Positions 8,507 to 17,931 of a stretch of DNA of 64,000 nucleotides are shown here, piece by piece. The notes below the pieces were generated by a model. That model ran no database searches and was not told the DNA's origin. It worked only from the letters and a program-made list of their open reading frames with translations. Numbering within the stretch: the stretch's first letter is position 1; each line of letters starts with the position of its first letter. Origin of the DNA: JACVCJ01 sp052437175 (GTDB taxonomy: Bacteria > Bacteroidota > Bacteroidia > CAIKAF01). A program made the position numbers and the translations under genes. The stretch spans positions 248,001-312,000 of the forward strand of contig JBQVOK010000005.1 of the NCBI GenBank assembly GCA_052437175.1, given 5' to 3'.

Positions 8507-10807
8507 ATGAAAAAAATTCTGCTTTCTTTATTCACTCTGCCTTTTTTAGTTTTAGAATCGAATGCACAATGTGCTTTCGGTAGTTGTTATGTGAATATTG
8601 GAGCCAGTGCCACTACGATATGTGTAGGCGATCAGGTGACGCTCAATGCATTCAGCGGTACAGCCTCTATCAGTAACGATTTTAACAACTCTTCGCTGGG
8701 GCAGGGCTGGATAACCAACAATAACACGGTTAATTTCAATAGTCCCTGTGGTCCTTCGCTGGACGGTACTCCGCACGTATGGTTCGGAAGCGCTGCCGGT
8801 CCGGGTACACGTCTGCTGCAAACAGTAGACTTTAATACACAGTATGGCGGAACAATCTGTTTCGATTTCAAAATGGCTCAGCAGGGTGGTTCTAATCCCT
8901 GCGAAGGTCCTGATGAGGCAGATGAAGGCGTATCGCTTCAATATTCCATCAATGGTGGTGCTTCGTGGGTGGATATTACCTATTTCAGTCCTTCAGGCGT
9001 ACTGCTGCCGGCAAACCCCGGAGGGAACAACGTAGTGGCCACTGGAGCTACTCCGTTCACGGTTTGGGCCAATTACTCATTCCCCATCCCCGCAGGCGCC
9101 ATGACGGCAGCTACACGTTTCCGCTGGTTTCAACCCTTTAATACTTCGGCCAGTAATGACCACTGGGGCATCGATAATGTACTATTGGTAACCAATCAGT
9201 CTATTTCCGGGGTGCCTAACTTTACCTGGCTTGATAACGGGCAGCCGGTGAATGGTCCGCGTATAGAAACACCTTCCGTGACTACAACTTATTATGCGCA
9301 GTGGGCCTCCGCAACGGATACCTGTATGGATTCGATCACGATTGTGGTAAACCCGGTACCTGCCACACCTTCGTTTACCGTACCTCCGGTTTGCCAGGGA
9401 CAGCAGTTCAGCCTGGCCCCGAATCCGCTGCTCCCCGGAGCTACCTATTACTGGACCGGCTCCAACGGGGTTGCTTCCAATGCCATGCCTTACCAGAATA
9501 TCGGCACTTCGGCCTGGAACAATGTAACCATGAACCTGGTGGTAGTGGCCAACGGATGTACCAGTACGGCAGCCAGTAATGTGATACAGGTTACGCCCAC
9601 ACCGGTATTGTCTATCACGGGCATCAACCAGGAATGTGAAGGCGTACCGGTTCAGCTCACCGCAAATCCTGCGGGCCTCGACAGCTTTTTATGGTCGAGC
9701 GGCGCTACCGGGCAGGTTGTTTCAGTACTTCCCGGCCAGTCATACACCGTAACCGGCTACCAGAACGGATGTCCGGGCACCTCGCAGCCCTTTAACGTGG
9801 CCATTGTGCCCAATCCCCTTACCGTAGCAGGCAACCAGCCCTTCTGTGAGAACAGGACCATTACGCTTACGGCTACCGGCGGTAAGCAGACCTATACCTG
9901 GAACGGTACTACAGGTGCCGATTCTACCTATGTGGTATCTTCAGACGATGCCCCGCATGTGATCCTTACCGTGGTAAGTGCCAACGGCTGTTCACGTACG
10001 GATACCATCGATCTTACCGTATACCCGGTGCCGAATGCCTTCTTTACACCAGGCAGTATCTGCGACGGAGAAAATATCCAGTTCGATAACGTTACCACGC
10101 TCGATTCTTCCGGCGGCGCTACCATTGCCGGTTATTTCTGGAATTTCGGCGACGGTACCAACAGCACAGATACAGACCCTTCTAAACTGTTCAATACACA
10201 CGGCACCTACACTATTTCACTGGTGGCGGTGAGCAGCCAGGGTTGCGCCGATACGGCCACGGTCCCCTTTAAGGTGTACAAAAAACCGGAAGCCAACTTC
10301 GTATTTGCTCCCTATTGTTTCGGAGCAGTTATGTTCAGCGACAGCACGGCCCTGGGCGACACAACGGTATCTGCCTGGCTGTGGACCTTCGATAACGGCG
10401 CCGAAAATGAAACGGTGGCCACCTTCGAAAAAGAATTCGACGGCAACAGCGTGAATGTAACCCTGCAGGTAACCGACCACAACGGTTGTGTAGACGATAC
10501 CACCATTAATGTGCCGGTATTGGCAACGCCCGACTTTACGGCGCTGCCCAACGTGATCACCCCGAACGGCGACCTGATGAACGACGAGATCAAACTGCTG
10601 CCGATCTTTGACGAATGTTACGATTATTCGGTACAGTTTTTTAACCGCTGGGGCCAGAAAGTGTACGAGATCACCAATTCTTCACAGACCTTTAACGGTA
10701 TCAGTTCGACCGGCACCAAGCTGGAAGACGGCGTGTACTTCTATGTACTCATCGCCAACGGCGAGAAGCGTTACAGCGGGTCGGTGACCATATTTACAGG
10801 AAGCTAA
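8507..10807 (+). CDS. Reelin-like/Ig/PKD surface protein with T9SS type B tail
   Basis: 766 residues. Signal peptide (1-20, ...ESNAQ), then at about 45-235 a jelly-roll domain that reads like a reelin sub-repeat: FNNSSLGQGW, GPGTRLLQTVDF, ICFDFKMAQ, DEGVSLQYSINGGASWVDI and HWGIDNVLLV. From about residue 285 to the end it follows the preceding gene module by module (VPPVCQGQQF, GCEGVP-type Ig units, FWNFGDGTNSTDTDP PKD unit, KVYKKPEANF, and the gliding-type C-terminal domain with NVITPNGDLMNDEI and FFNRWGQKVYEI). It is therefore a tandem paralogue with a replaced N-terminal module, exported by the type IX system. Probably an adhesin or matrix component; function not established. Confidence 0.88.
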   Translation: MKKILLSLFTLPFLVLESNAQCAFGSCYVNIGASATTICVGDQVTLNAFSGTASISNDFNNSSLGQGWITNNNTVNFNSPCGPSLDGTPHVWFGSAAGPGTRLLQTVDFNTQYGGTICFDFKMAQQGGSNPCEGPDEADEGVSLQYSINGGASWVDITYFSPSGVLLPANPGGNNVVATGATPFTVWANYSFPIPAGAMTAATRFRWFQPFNTSASNDHWGIDNVLLVTNQSISGVPNFTWLDNGQPVNGPRIETPSVTTTYYAQWASATDTCMDSITIVVNPVPATPSFTVPPVCQGQQFSLAPNPLLPGATYYWTGSNGVASNAMPYQNIGTSAWNNVTMNLVVVANGCTSTAASNVIQVTPTPVLSITGINQECEGVPVQLTANPAGLDSFLWSSGATGQVVSVLPGQSYTVTGYQNGCPGTSQPFNVAIVPNPLTVAGNQPFCENRTITLTATGGKQTYTWNGTTGADSTYVVSSDDAPHVILTVVSANGCSRTDTIDLTVYPVPNAFFTPGSICDGENIQFDNVTTLDSSGGATIAGYFWNFGDGTNSTDTDPSKLFNTHGTYTISLVAVSSQGCADTATVPFKVYKKPEANFVFAPYCFGAVMFSDSTALGDTTVSAWLWTFDNGAENETVATFEKEFDGNSVNVTLQVTDHNGCVDDTTINVPVLATPDFTALPNVITPNGDLMNDEIKLLPIFDECYDYSVQFFNRWGQKVYEITNSSQTFNGISSTGTKLEDGVYFYVLIANGEKRYSGSVTIFTGS

Positions 10808-10834
10808 ACCACCATTTTGATAAATAATTAACAG

Positions 10835-10866
10835 AGCGGAAGAACAGAGATTCTTCCGCTTTTTTT
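10835..10866 (+). terminator. Intrinsic terminator after the second type B protein
   Basis: AGCGGAAGAA (10835-10844), 6-nt loop, TTCTTCCGCT (10851-10860), then six T. A perfect 10-bp stem. Confidence 0.9.
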
Positions 10867-10877
10867 ATTTTTGTAGT

Positions 10878-11336
10878 ATGAACACCGTTATGTCCATCCT
10901 GCTTTCCTTCCTGCTGCTTCTTTCGGGATTCAGCAGCGGGCCGGCATTGCATTACTGCTATTCCAGCGGTAATCTGCGGGCAGACATCAGCCGGGTGCTT
11001 TCCGGCGATGAGGACGATGTACATAGTTCCTGCAGCGAAGCGGCCACAGATGCCTGCTGTGCGGTGAAAAAAGCCGGACAGGAACGCACAGAAGCCGGTG
11101 GCTGCTGCGACGATTTTGAGTTTAAAGTGGAGCTGAAGGATTATTCCTTTTCACCATGGGCAAACCCGGTCCCGGCACCTGCTGTACTGCAGCTTTTTAG
11201 TATACCCTTCTTTTCCGTTTTTGCAGCTCCGCAGCATATTGCAGAAGAAAGCCTGCATTACAGCTATGCAGATCCGGGCATACTATGGGCGGAGAAACTT
11301 CCGCTGTTCATAGAGTACGCCGTATTCCGTATTTAA
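10878..11336 (+). CDS. HYC_CC_PP-family secreted protein
   Basis: 152 residues. The hydrophobic start (MNTVMSILLSFLLLLSGFSSG) is a signal peptide or anchor, followed by LHYCYSSG (the 'HYC' motif), paired cysteines (DACCAVKK and GGCCDDFEFKVEL) and a second hydrophobic stretch (VLQLFSIPFFSVFA); it ends FRI, as this Bacteroidota family does. Members sit beside TonB receptors and metal-transport genes, as here, and the cysteine pairs fit a metal-related role, though no biochemical function is known to me. TATTTTTG at 10866-10873 is a -7 box only 4 nt before the ATG, so the message may be leaderless or start at the ATG at 10890 (MSILLSF...). Confidence 0.75.
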   Translation: MNTVMSILLSFLLLLSGFSSGPALHYCYSSGNLRADISRVLSGDEDDVHSSCSEAATDACCAVKKAGQERTEAGGCCDDFEFKVELKDYSFSPWANPVPAPAVLQLFSIPFFSVFAAPQHIAEESLHYSYADPGILWAEKLPLFIEYAVFRI

Positions 11337-11403
11337 AACCGGTGCTCCTCAGGGATTTTATGCTCCCCCGGAGGGAGTGCACTCAGTTTTAAAATATGGA
11401 AAA

Positions 11404-13605
11404 ATGAAAATCAGACTTATATTTATTTTACTGTTCGGTATAACGGTAAAGCTCTGGTCGCAACAGACGATCAGCGGTTTTGTACACGATAAGGACCGGA
11501 CCCCGCTTATAAATGTTCAGGTATACTGGAAACTGGCCCGTAACGGGGTAGTGACCGATACCGCAGGGATGTTTTCGATCCCTCTTTCGGCAAAAGAAGC
11601 CGATACCCTTGTATTTCGTATGGTGGGTTACCGTACGGAGTATTTTCAGCTGGAATCCGGCGAGTACGATTTTGAACTTTCGGCCGACAATACGCTCAAA
11701 GGCGCCACTATCGACGGCTCACAACCCGGCATGGTCATGACCGAAAGTGTAGGCATACAATCGGTGATCACGGCCGCGGGCCTGCGTAAGTCGGCCTGCT
11801 GTAACCTGGCAGAGGCTTTCGAGACCAATGGCGCTGTGGACGTATCGTTCAGCGATGCCGTTACGGGGGCCAAACAGATACGCCTGCTGGGCCTCGACGG
11901 CAAATATGTACCCATTACCTTTGAGGGACTGCCCAACCTGCGCGGCCTGGCGTCTCTCTACGGGCTCAGCTATATCCCCGGGCCTTTTATCGAGAATATC
12001 TCCGTATCCAAAGGAACCGGCTCGGTTACCCTGGGTTATGAGAGTATGACGGGGCAGATCAATGTAGAGTACAAAAAGCCTTTCGAAATGGAACGGCTGC
12101 ACGTGAACGGGTACTTCAATTCCATGACCCGCAGCGAACTGAACCTGGTAGCTTCGCACCGCTTTAAAAAAGGCTGGAGCACGGCCCTGTTCGCACACGG
12201 CAATATTTTCCGCATGCATACCGACCGCAATAAGGACGGATTCCTGGACATGCCTTTCGCGCACCAGGTGAACCTGAGCAACCGCTGGGTATATACGAAT
12301 GAAAAGACCGAATTCCAGGCCGGCATCAAATATGTATGGGACGTAAAGGAAGGCGGACAGGGGGCCTATTACCGCCACCAGGGCCACAGTGATTCAAACA
12401 GCTATTACCGTTTCTTCCTGGAGACCCACCGCGCCGAAGCCTGGCTTAAAAACGGCTTTTTCTGGAAGAACAAACCCTATAAGTCGCTGGCCTATACCAT
12501 GACCTTTATTTACCACGACCAGCGCGGCAGCTATGGGTTGCGCCCCTATACCGGGCGGCAGACCACGGGCTATTTCAACAGTATTTACCAGAGCATCATT
12601 GTAAATACGAACCATAAGTTCAAGACCGGCCTAAGTTTCCTGTACGATAAGGTAGACGAACGTTTTGCCACAGCCGGTACGGCCCGCACGGAATATGTGC
12701 CCGGGGTGTACGGGGAGTATACCTTCCGTCACCGCGAAAAACTGGACCTGGTGGCCGGCCTGCGTTACGATTACCACAACCTGTATAAACACCAGGTAAC
12801 CCCGCGCCTGCAGCTGAAAGTGACACCGGTAAAGGATGTCTCGCTGAAGCTGAGCGGAGGCCGCGGTTTCCGCAGTCCGAACGTATTTGCCGACAACGCA
12901 TTCCTGCTGGTATCGAACCGCCAGGTGCTGATACCGGCCACACTGAAGCCCGAAGTTTCCTGGAACGGGGGTGGAGGAGCCGTATACCGTTTCCAGAAAG
13001 GAAAAGTGAGTGGTAGTATCGGCGCCGATTATTTTTATACCTGGTTTCAGAACCAGCTCATCCCCAATATGGAAACGGCCGGTCTGGTCGTTTTCGAAAA
13101 TGTGGGCGGCGCTTCGTATGCTCATGCCTTCCAGCTCGATTTTATGCTGGAACCGCTAAAACGCCTGCAGTTTCACCTGAATGCCAAATGGAACAACGTA
13201 CGTTCGGTATACAACGGCCAGCGCAAAGCGGTACCTTTTATCCCGGTGTACAAGGGATTGCTGAACGTAGCCTACAGCACGGGAGGCCCCAATCCCTGGA
13301 GTTTTGACGCTACGGTACAGCTGAACGGCCCGGCACGTTTGCCGCTGACTTATAACCCGGGAACGGGAGAGGCCAACCGCACCCGATCGCCCGTGTACGC
13401 GCTGCTTTTTGCACAGGTAAGCAAAAAATTCCGGAACTGGGAAGTGTACATCGGGGGCGAAAACCTTACCGATTACCGTCAGCCCAATCCCCTGATCGAT
13501 CCGCAGAATCCCGGCAGTGCTTCTTTTGATGCCTCACAGGTATGGGCGCCCGTTTTCGGGGCTATGGCCTACGGAGGCTTCCGCTACACACTTAAATACA
13601 AGTAA
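11404..13605 (+). CDS. TonB-dependent receptor, probably metal-related
   Basis: 733 residues from ATG 11404 (MKIRLIFILLFGITVKLWSQ signal peptide); the in-frame ATG at 11377 only adds MHSVLKYGK ahead of a good signal sequence. Order: carboxypeptidase-regulatory-like domain (about 20-100, ISGFVHDKDRTPLINVQVYW), TonB plug (about 120-225, with SACCNLAEAFETNGAVDVSFSD and GTGSVTLGYESMTGQINVEY), then a barrel ending GGFRYTLKYK. The cysteine-bearing 'KSACCNLAE.FETN' plug signature is shared by receptors found with HYC_CC_PP and HMA proteins, as here, so uptake or sensing of a transition metal or its complex is a reasonable inference. It lies 67 nt after the HYC_CC_PP gene and 26 nt before the HMA lipoprotein gene. 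Confidence 0.88.
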   Translation: MKIRLIFILLFGITVKLWSQQTISGFVHDKDRTPLINVQVYWKLARNGVVTDTAGMFSIPLSAKEADTLVFRMVGYRTEYFQLESGEYDFELSADNTLKGATIDGSQPGMVMTESVGIQSVITAAGLRKSACCNLAEAFETNGAVDVSFSDAVTGAKQIRLLGLDGKYVPITFEGLPNLRGLASLYGLSYIPGPFIENISVSKGTGSVTLGYESMTGQINVEYKKPFEMERLHVNGYFNSMTRSELNLVASHRFKKGWSTALFAHGNIFRMHTDRNKDGFLDMPFAHQVNLSNRWVYTNEKTEFQAGIKYVWDVKEGGQGAYYRHQGHSDSNSYYRFFLETHRAEAWLKNGFFWKNKPYKSLAYTMTFIYHDQRGSYGLRPYTGRQTTGYFNSIYQSIIVNTNHKFKTGLSFLYDKVDERFATAGTARTEYVPGVYGEYTFRHREKLDLVAGLRYDYHNLYKHQVTPRLQLKVTPVKDVSLKLSGGRGFRSPNVFADNAFLLVSNRQVLIPATLKPEVSWNGGGGAVYRFQKGKVSGSIGADYFYTWFQNQLIPNMETAGLVVFENVGGASYAHAFQLDFMLEPLKRLQFHLNAKWNNVRSVYNGQRKAVPFIPVYKGLLNVAYSTGGPNPWSFDATVQLNGPARLPLTYNPGTGEANRTRSPVYALLFAQVSKKFRNWEVYIGGENLTDYRQPNPLIDPQNPGSASFDASQVWAPVFGAMAYGGFRYTLKYK

Positions 13606-13631
13606 AACTTTAATCGTACATTTGAAAAGAT

Positions 13632-13991
13632 ATGAGAACCATCAGAAATATCATTCCGGCCTTCCTGTTCCTGGCGGGCATATTGTTTGTGTTTGCCTGT
13701 AAAAGTTCCGAATCGGTCGCAGGCAGTACCTATGTCTCGGCCGTAATCACCACCAGCGCCGAATGCGATATGTGTAAGGCAAAGATCGAAGGCGTGGTAG
13801 GCGAAATGAAGGGTGTACGCTCGGCAAAAGTAGACCTGGCCAGCAAAACTCTCTCGGTACGTTACAGCAAGGACAAGATCAGCCTCGACGATATCCGCAA
13901 AGAAGTGACCGGCCTGGGTTACCGTGCCGACCAGATGGCACCCAGCGCTACGGCCTACCAGGCATTGCCGGCCTGCTGCAAAAAGAAATAG
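13632..13991 (+). CDS. HMA-domain lipoprotein (metal-binding)
   Basis: 119 residues. A lipobox-like end to the signal sequence (FLAGILFVFAC, Cys at about 23) predicts lipidation. Residues about 34-100 are one heavy-metal-associated fold: the metal loop is CDMC (TTSAECDMCKAKIEGVV), followed by GVRSAKVDLASKTLSVRYSKDKISLDDIRKEVTGLGY, the usual beta-alpha-beta pattern. The extra Cys pair near the C-terminus (LPACCKKK) could add ligands. It probably receives or buffers a soft metal at the membrane for the receptor upstream. TACATTTG at 13617-13624 is a possible separate -7 box 7 nt before the ATG; no good -33 element is visible, so read-through from the receptor gene is equally likely. Confidence 0.85.
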   Translation: MRTIRNIIPAFLFLAGILFVFACKSSESVAGSTYVSAVITTSAECDMCKAKIEGVVGEMKGVRSAKVDLASKTLSVRYSKDKISLDDIRKEVTGLGYRADQMAPSATAYQALPACCKKK

Positions 13992-14072
13992 GAAGGCAGA
14001 CCGGCAGAATTTAACGGGACATGTGCGGCAAAAACCGTTCGAAAAACGCATATTTGCAAAAAACACACACAG

Positions 14073-14903
14073 ATGTTCAATTGCAATCTTAGCCTGATCG
14101 AAGAAACCGCCGCGTTCATCAAAACCAAAACCGACATACGCCCGCTGGTGGGTGTGGTACTGGGCTCCGGCCTGGGCGGTGTGGTTTCCAGGATGGAGAT
14201 ACAGCAAACGATACCGTATGCAGATATTCCGAATTTCCCCCAGAGTACCGTAGTGGGTCATGGGGGAAATTTACTTTTCGGCCACTGGAACGGCGTACCG
14301 GTATGTGTGATGCAGGGCCGTTTCCATTACTACGAAGGCTACCCGATACAGCAGGTGACCTTCCCCATACGGGTAATGAAGCTGCTGGGGGTGGAAACAC
14401 TGATGGTGAGCAATGCAGCGGGCGGACTGAACCCGGCCCAGCACATTGGTGAACTCATGATCATTAACGATCACATCAATATGCAGCCCGAACATCCCCT
14501 GCGGGGCCGCAACGAAGAACGTATGGGCCCGCGTTTCCCGGATATGAGCGAGGTGTACGATGCCGGACTGATCGCGCTCTGTAAAGAAAAGGCCGCAACC
14601 ATGGGCCTGCACGTGAGCGAAGGCGTGTATGTGGGCGTGCAGGGGCCTACCTTTGAAACGCCTGCAGAGTACCGTATGTTCCGTCTGCTGGGTGGCGACG
14701 CGGTAGGCATGAGCACCGTGCCCGAAATTATCGTGGCGCGTCACATGCAGATGCGCTGCTTTGCCATGAGTGTGATCACCGACCTGGGCGTGGACGGAAA
14801 GATCGTAGAGATATCGCATAACGATGTAGTGAAGGCGGCGAACGAGGCCGGCGAAAAAATGACGGAACTGTTCGGGAAAATGCTCGAAGAAATAGGAAAA
14901 TAA
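14073..14903 (+). CDS. punA: Purine-nucleoside phosphorylase (trimeric PNP type)
   Basis: 276 residues, the usual length for trimeric PNP, which cleaves (deoxy)inosine and guanosine with phosphate to base plus (deoxy)ribose 1-phosphate in purine salvage. Visible signatures: phosphate loop VVLGSGLGGVV (about 28-38), VVGHGGNLLFGHWNGVPV, MQGRFHYYEGYP, MVSNAAGGLNPA, then VYVGVQGPTFETPAEYRMFRLLGGDAVGMSTVPEI, the base-binding and ribose-binding segment that includes the conserved Glu and Met, and the base-specificity Asn in ISHNDV. Cytoplasmic, unlinked to its neighbours. CATATTTG at 14049-14056 is one base off a -7 box. Confidence 0.93.
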   Translation: MFNCNLSLIEETAAFIKTKTDIRPLVGVVLGSGLGGVVSRMEIQQTIPYADIPNFPQSTVVGHGGNLLFGHWNGVPVCVMQGRFHYYEGYPIQQVTFPIRVMKLLGVETLMVSNAAGGLNPAQHIGELMIINDHINMQPEHPLRGRNEERMGPRFPDMSEVYDAGLIALCKEKAATMGLHVSEGVYVGVQGPTFETPAEYRMFRLLGGDAVGMSTVPEIIVARHMQMRCFAMSVITDLGVDGKIVEISHNDVVKAANEAGEKMTELFGKMLEEIGK

Positions 14904-15157
14904 TACCGTACTATAGTCTGCGTTGCGGGCTGGAAAGGCAATAGCCGTATTTTTTGGATAGTTATTGATTTTATTTTCTCTGTGGAGTTTTAACTCTCTT
15001 TGTTTTTAATTGTTACGTATTTATTATCAGTTTATTACCTGATCGTGTTGTGTTTTCAGTGACCCAGGTCTACTTATTATTTTGGTAAAGGCTAAGACAC
15101 ACCCTGTTTATATTAAAATGTTCTTTTTGTTCTGTAATCAAACAAATACAAAAAAAC

Positions 15158-17650
15158 ATGAGAAGATATTACTATCTCTTCCTGCTTTTTTGTGTATGGA
15201 ACGGATCCTCTGTCTATGCGCAACTGAGCATCACTGCAACCGGTGTGAACTTCACACAGAACTTCAACTCCATGGGTAGCTCCACGGGCACTATTCCCGG
15301 CGGCTTCAAGGCGGGCAACACTTCTATGGCTTCCGATGATCATAATGCCAATGGTACCAATCCCGATAATGCAACCACAACGTTCAGCAGTAGCCAGGGT
15401 GGGGGCTGTTACAACATGGGGGCCGGCAATAATACAAGTGACCGTGCTATCGGTTTCCTGAACAGCGGTTCCTTTTCTTCGGGAAAAGCCGTTACGCTGC
15501 AAATTACAAACAATACCGGCGTGCCGATCAACAGCATCACACTCAGCTGGAATTATGAAAAATACCGTCCGGGCAGCCGGCAGTGGACCTGGACCTTTTT
15601 TCACGGAGCAGGGTCCCTGGCCAATATTGCCGCCACTGCAGGCGACCAGATCTATCCTGCCGACGGTGCCAATGGTAGTACCATCAGTCCACCGCTCAGT
15701 ACTTCCAAATCGGTAACGCTTACAGGTCTCAATATCGCCGCAGGTGCTTCGTATTATTTCCGCTGGAAGCTTACCGGCAGCGGCGGCAGCTCCAACGGGC
15801 AGGCCCTGGCTATCGACGATTTCGTGATCAATTGTACCAGCAACGTTTCACCCTGCCCTCCGGGTACGCCGAGCGTTTCCCTGGGTGCCGATACGGCTTT
15901 CTGCGCCGGCACACCTTTTTCCCTGCTGCTGAATGCCGGCAATGCCGGTGCCACGTTCGACTGGAACAATGGTGCCGCCGCCACACAAACCTTCACCGCC
16001 ACCACGCCGGGTACCTACATCGTAAAAGTAACCGACAGCAATGGATGTATCGACCGCGATACCCTGGTGATCCTTTCTAAACCCCTGCCCGTAATTCCGC
16101 TCAGCAACACCGCCTCTTACTGTGCCGGTACGCCTTTCAGCATGACCCTGGATGCCGGTAACCCCGGTGCTACCTACAACTGGGAAAACGGGGCCGCCAA
16201 TACCCAAACCTACACCGTAACTACTGCCGGCACCTATTCCGTAGTGGTAACCGGAACAAACGGCTGCGTGGCAAGCGACTCCATCGTAATTACACAAAAC
16301 CCGCTACCGGTAGTGAATATCGGTGCGGATACTTCTTTCTGTACCGGATCTTCGTTCTTCCGTATCTATGATGCCGGCAACCCGGGATCTACCTACAGCT
16401 GGAACGGCGGGGTCTTCACCGGGCAGACCTTCATTGCCAACCAGGCAGATACCTATACTGTAACGGTAACTACTCCGGCCCTGTGCACGGCCAGCGATAC
16501 GCTGATCGTAACCGAACATGCGCTGCCGGTAGTAAACCTGGGTGCGGATACGGCATACTGCGCCGGAACACCTTTTTCCTGGACCCTGGATGCCGCTAAT
16601 GCCGGTGCCACCTTCGACTGGAACAACGGGGCCGGTTCCGTACAAACTTTTGTGGTAAGCGGCCCGGGTAACTGGTTCGTGACCGTAACGGATCTCAACA
16701 GCTGTGTAAATTCTGATTCTGTATTTGTTACCGAGCATGCGCTGCCGGTAGTAACACTGCCTGCCGATACGGCTTACTGTGCCGGAACAGCGTTCTCATG
16801 GACCCTGGATGCCGGTAATGCCGGTGCTTCTTTCGACTGGAACAACGGTGCCGATTCTGTGCAGACCTTTGTAGTGACCGGTGCCGGTAACTGGTTTGTG
16901 ACCGTGACCGATTCCAACAGCTGTGTAAATTCAGATTCGGTGATCGTGACCGAAAACCCGCTGCCCGCTGTAGACCTGGGTAACGATACGTCCTACTGTG
17001 CAGGCGTTGCTTTTGCCTGGGCTATTAATGCCGGTAATCCCGGGGCCACCTACAGCTGGAATAACGGTGCCGATTCTACGGCCGTATTTACCGCCACTAC
17101 CGCTGGAACCTACTCGGTTGTAGTTACCGATGTAAATGGCTGTGTAAACACAGACTCTGTGATCGTGACCGAAAATCCGCTGCCGGTGCTGAACCTGGGC
17201 CCGGATGTGGTTACACCGAACCAGAACGCCGTACTGACCGGTCCTTCAGGCTTCGCTGCCTACAGCTGGAGCAACGGTCAGAGTACTCAGAATATTTCCG
17301 TATCGCAAACGGGCAGCTATACGCTTACTGTAACGGATGCCAACGGCTGTACGGCCAGCGACAACATCGAGGTGCTGATCACGTTCTCGAACGAAGAAAC
17401 GGAACTGGCCCTGGACGCTACAGTATACCCCAACCCCGCGAACGGTTACCTGCACATCCGCCTCAACGAAACGCTGAAAGGCGCTGCCGATGTGGCGCTC
17501 TTCAACATGGCCGGTCAGTCGGTATACAACAGCCGCATACAGCAGGCTGAAGTTACGCTGGACCTTGCACACCTGGCCGAAGGGATGTACATCCTGCAGC
17601 TGAACGGTGATGCCAAAACACGGACCTTTAAAATTATCATACGGAAATAA
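15158..17650 (+). CDS. Surface protein with six 73-residue Ig-like repeats and T9SS type A tail
   Basis: 830 residues. Signal peptide (about 1-21, ...SSVYAQ); an N-terminal beta-sandwich (about 22-225) of the kind seen in lamin-tail/endonuclease-associated secreted proteins (FTQNFNSMGSSTGTIPGGF..., ending ALAIDDFVINC); then six tandem Ig-like repeats of exactly 73 residues on average (240-677), a shorter seventh (about 678-745), and a type A sorting domain (about 755-830, VYPNPANGYLHI ... LAEGMYILQL). Each repeat carries 'D.a.CaGtpF...l.AgN.GAt..W.nGa...T...' with one Cys pair. Likely a stalk-like adhesin or matrix protein. The 254-bp upstream gap is AT-rich with no clear promoter. Confidence 0.88.
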   Translation: MRRYYYLFLLFCVWNGSSVYAQLSITATGVNFTQNFNSMGSSTGTIPGGFKAGNTSMASDDHNANGTNPDNATTTFSSSQGGGCYNMGAGNNTSDRAIGFLNSGSFSSGKAVTLQITNNTGVPINSITLSWNYEKYRPGSRQWTWTFFHGAGSLANIAATAGDQIYPADGANGSTISPPLSTSKSVTLTGLNIAAGASYYFRWKLTGSGGSSNGQALAIDDFVINCTSNVSPCPPGTPSVSLGADTAFCAGTPFSLLLNAGNAGATFDWNNGAAATQTFTATTPGTYIVKVTDSNGCIDRDTLVILSKPLPVIPLSNTASYCAGTPFSMTLDAGNPGATYNWENGAANTQTYTVTTAGTYSVVVTGTNGCVASDSIVITQNPLPVVNIGADTSFCTGSSFFRIYDAGNPGSTYSWNGGVFTGQTFIANQADTYTVTVTTPALCTASDTLIVTEHALPVVNLGADTAYCAGTPFSWTLDAANAGATFDWNNGAGSVQTFVVSGPGNWFVTVTDLNSCVNSDSVFVTEHALPVVTLPADTAYCAGTAFSWTLDAGNAGASFDWNNGADSVQTFVVTGAGNWFVTVTDSNSCVNSDSVIVTENPLPAVDLGNDTSYCAGVAFAWAINAGNPGATYSWNNGADSTAVFTATTAGTYSVVVTDVNGCVNTDSVIVTENPLPVLNLGPDVVTPNQNAVLTGPSGFAAYSWSNGQSTQNISVSQTGSYTLTVTDANGCTASDNIEVLITFSNEETELALDATVYPNPANGYLHIRLNETLKGAADVALFNMAGQSVYNSRIQQAEVTLDLAHLAEGMYILQLNGDAKTRTFKIIIRK
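15875..17188 (+). repeat. Six tandem 219-bp (73-residue) coding repeats
   Basis: 1314 bp dividing exactly into six units that encode Ig-like domains. Units 4 and 5 (about 16532-16969) are the most alike and look like the most recent duplication; unit 3 is the most diverged (FFRIYDAGNPGSTYSW). Confidence 0.85.
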
Positions 17651-17675
17651 GACCTATTTCCCCATGCTTTTTAAA

Positions 17676-17708
17676 AGGCTGTCCTGCTGCACGCGGGGCA
17701 GCTTTTTT
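17676..17708 (+). terminator. Intrinsic terminator after the 73-residue-repeat protein
   Basis: GGCTGTCC ... GGGGCAGC with one G-U pair, followed by six T (17703-17708). The following 17709-17931 holds no recognisable gene or motif. Confidence 0.7.
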
Positions 17709-17931
17709 CATTTGGCAGCCTTGAAAAAACACAGCAAAAAGGTATGGACGAAGATATTCTGCAAATACCTTTTTACGTCAGATCGTATCGGTCTGGGCGG
17801 CTCAGCTGGTAAATTGCCGGTAGTGGAATGTGGGCGAAATAGCAGTGAATAATGCAGAGCGATAAAATGATCAGATGAAGTACTGACCCGCCTGCCGGCA
17901 ACTACTAAATAAAAACAGGGATTAAGATCAT

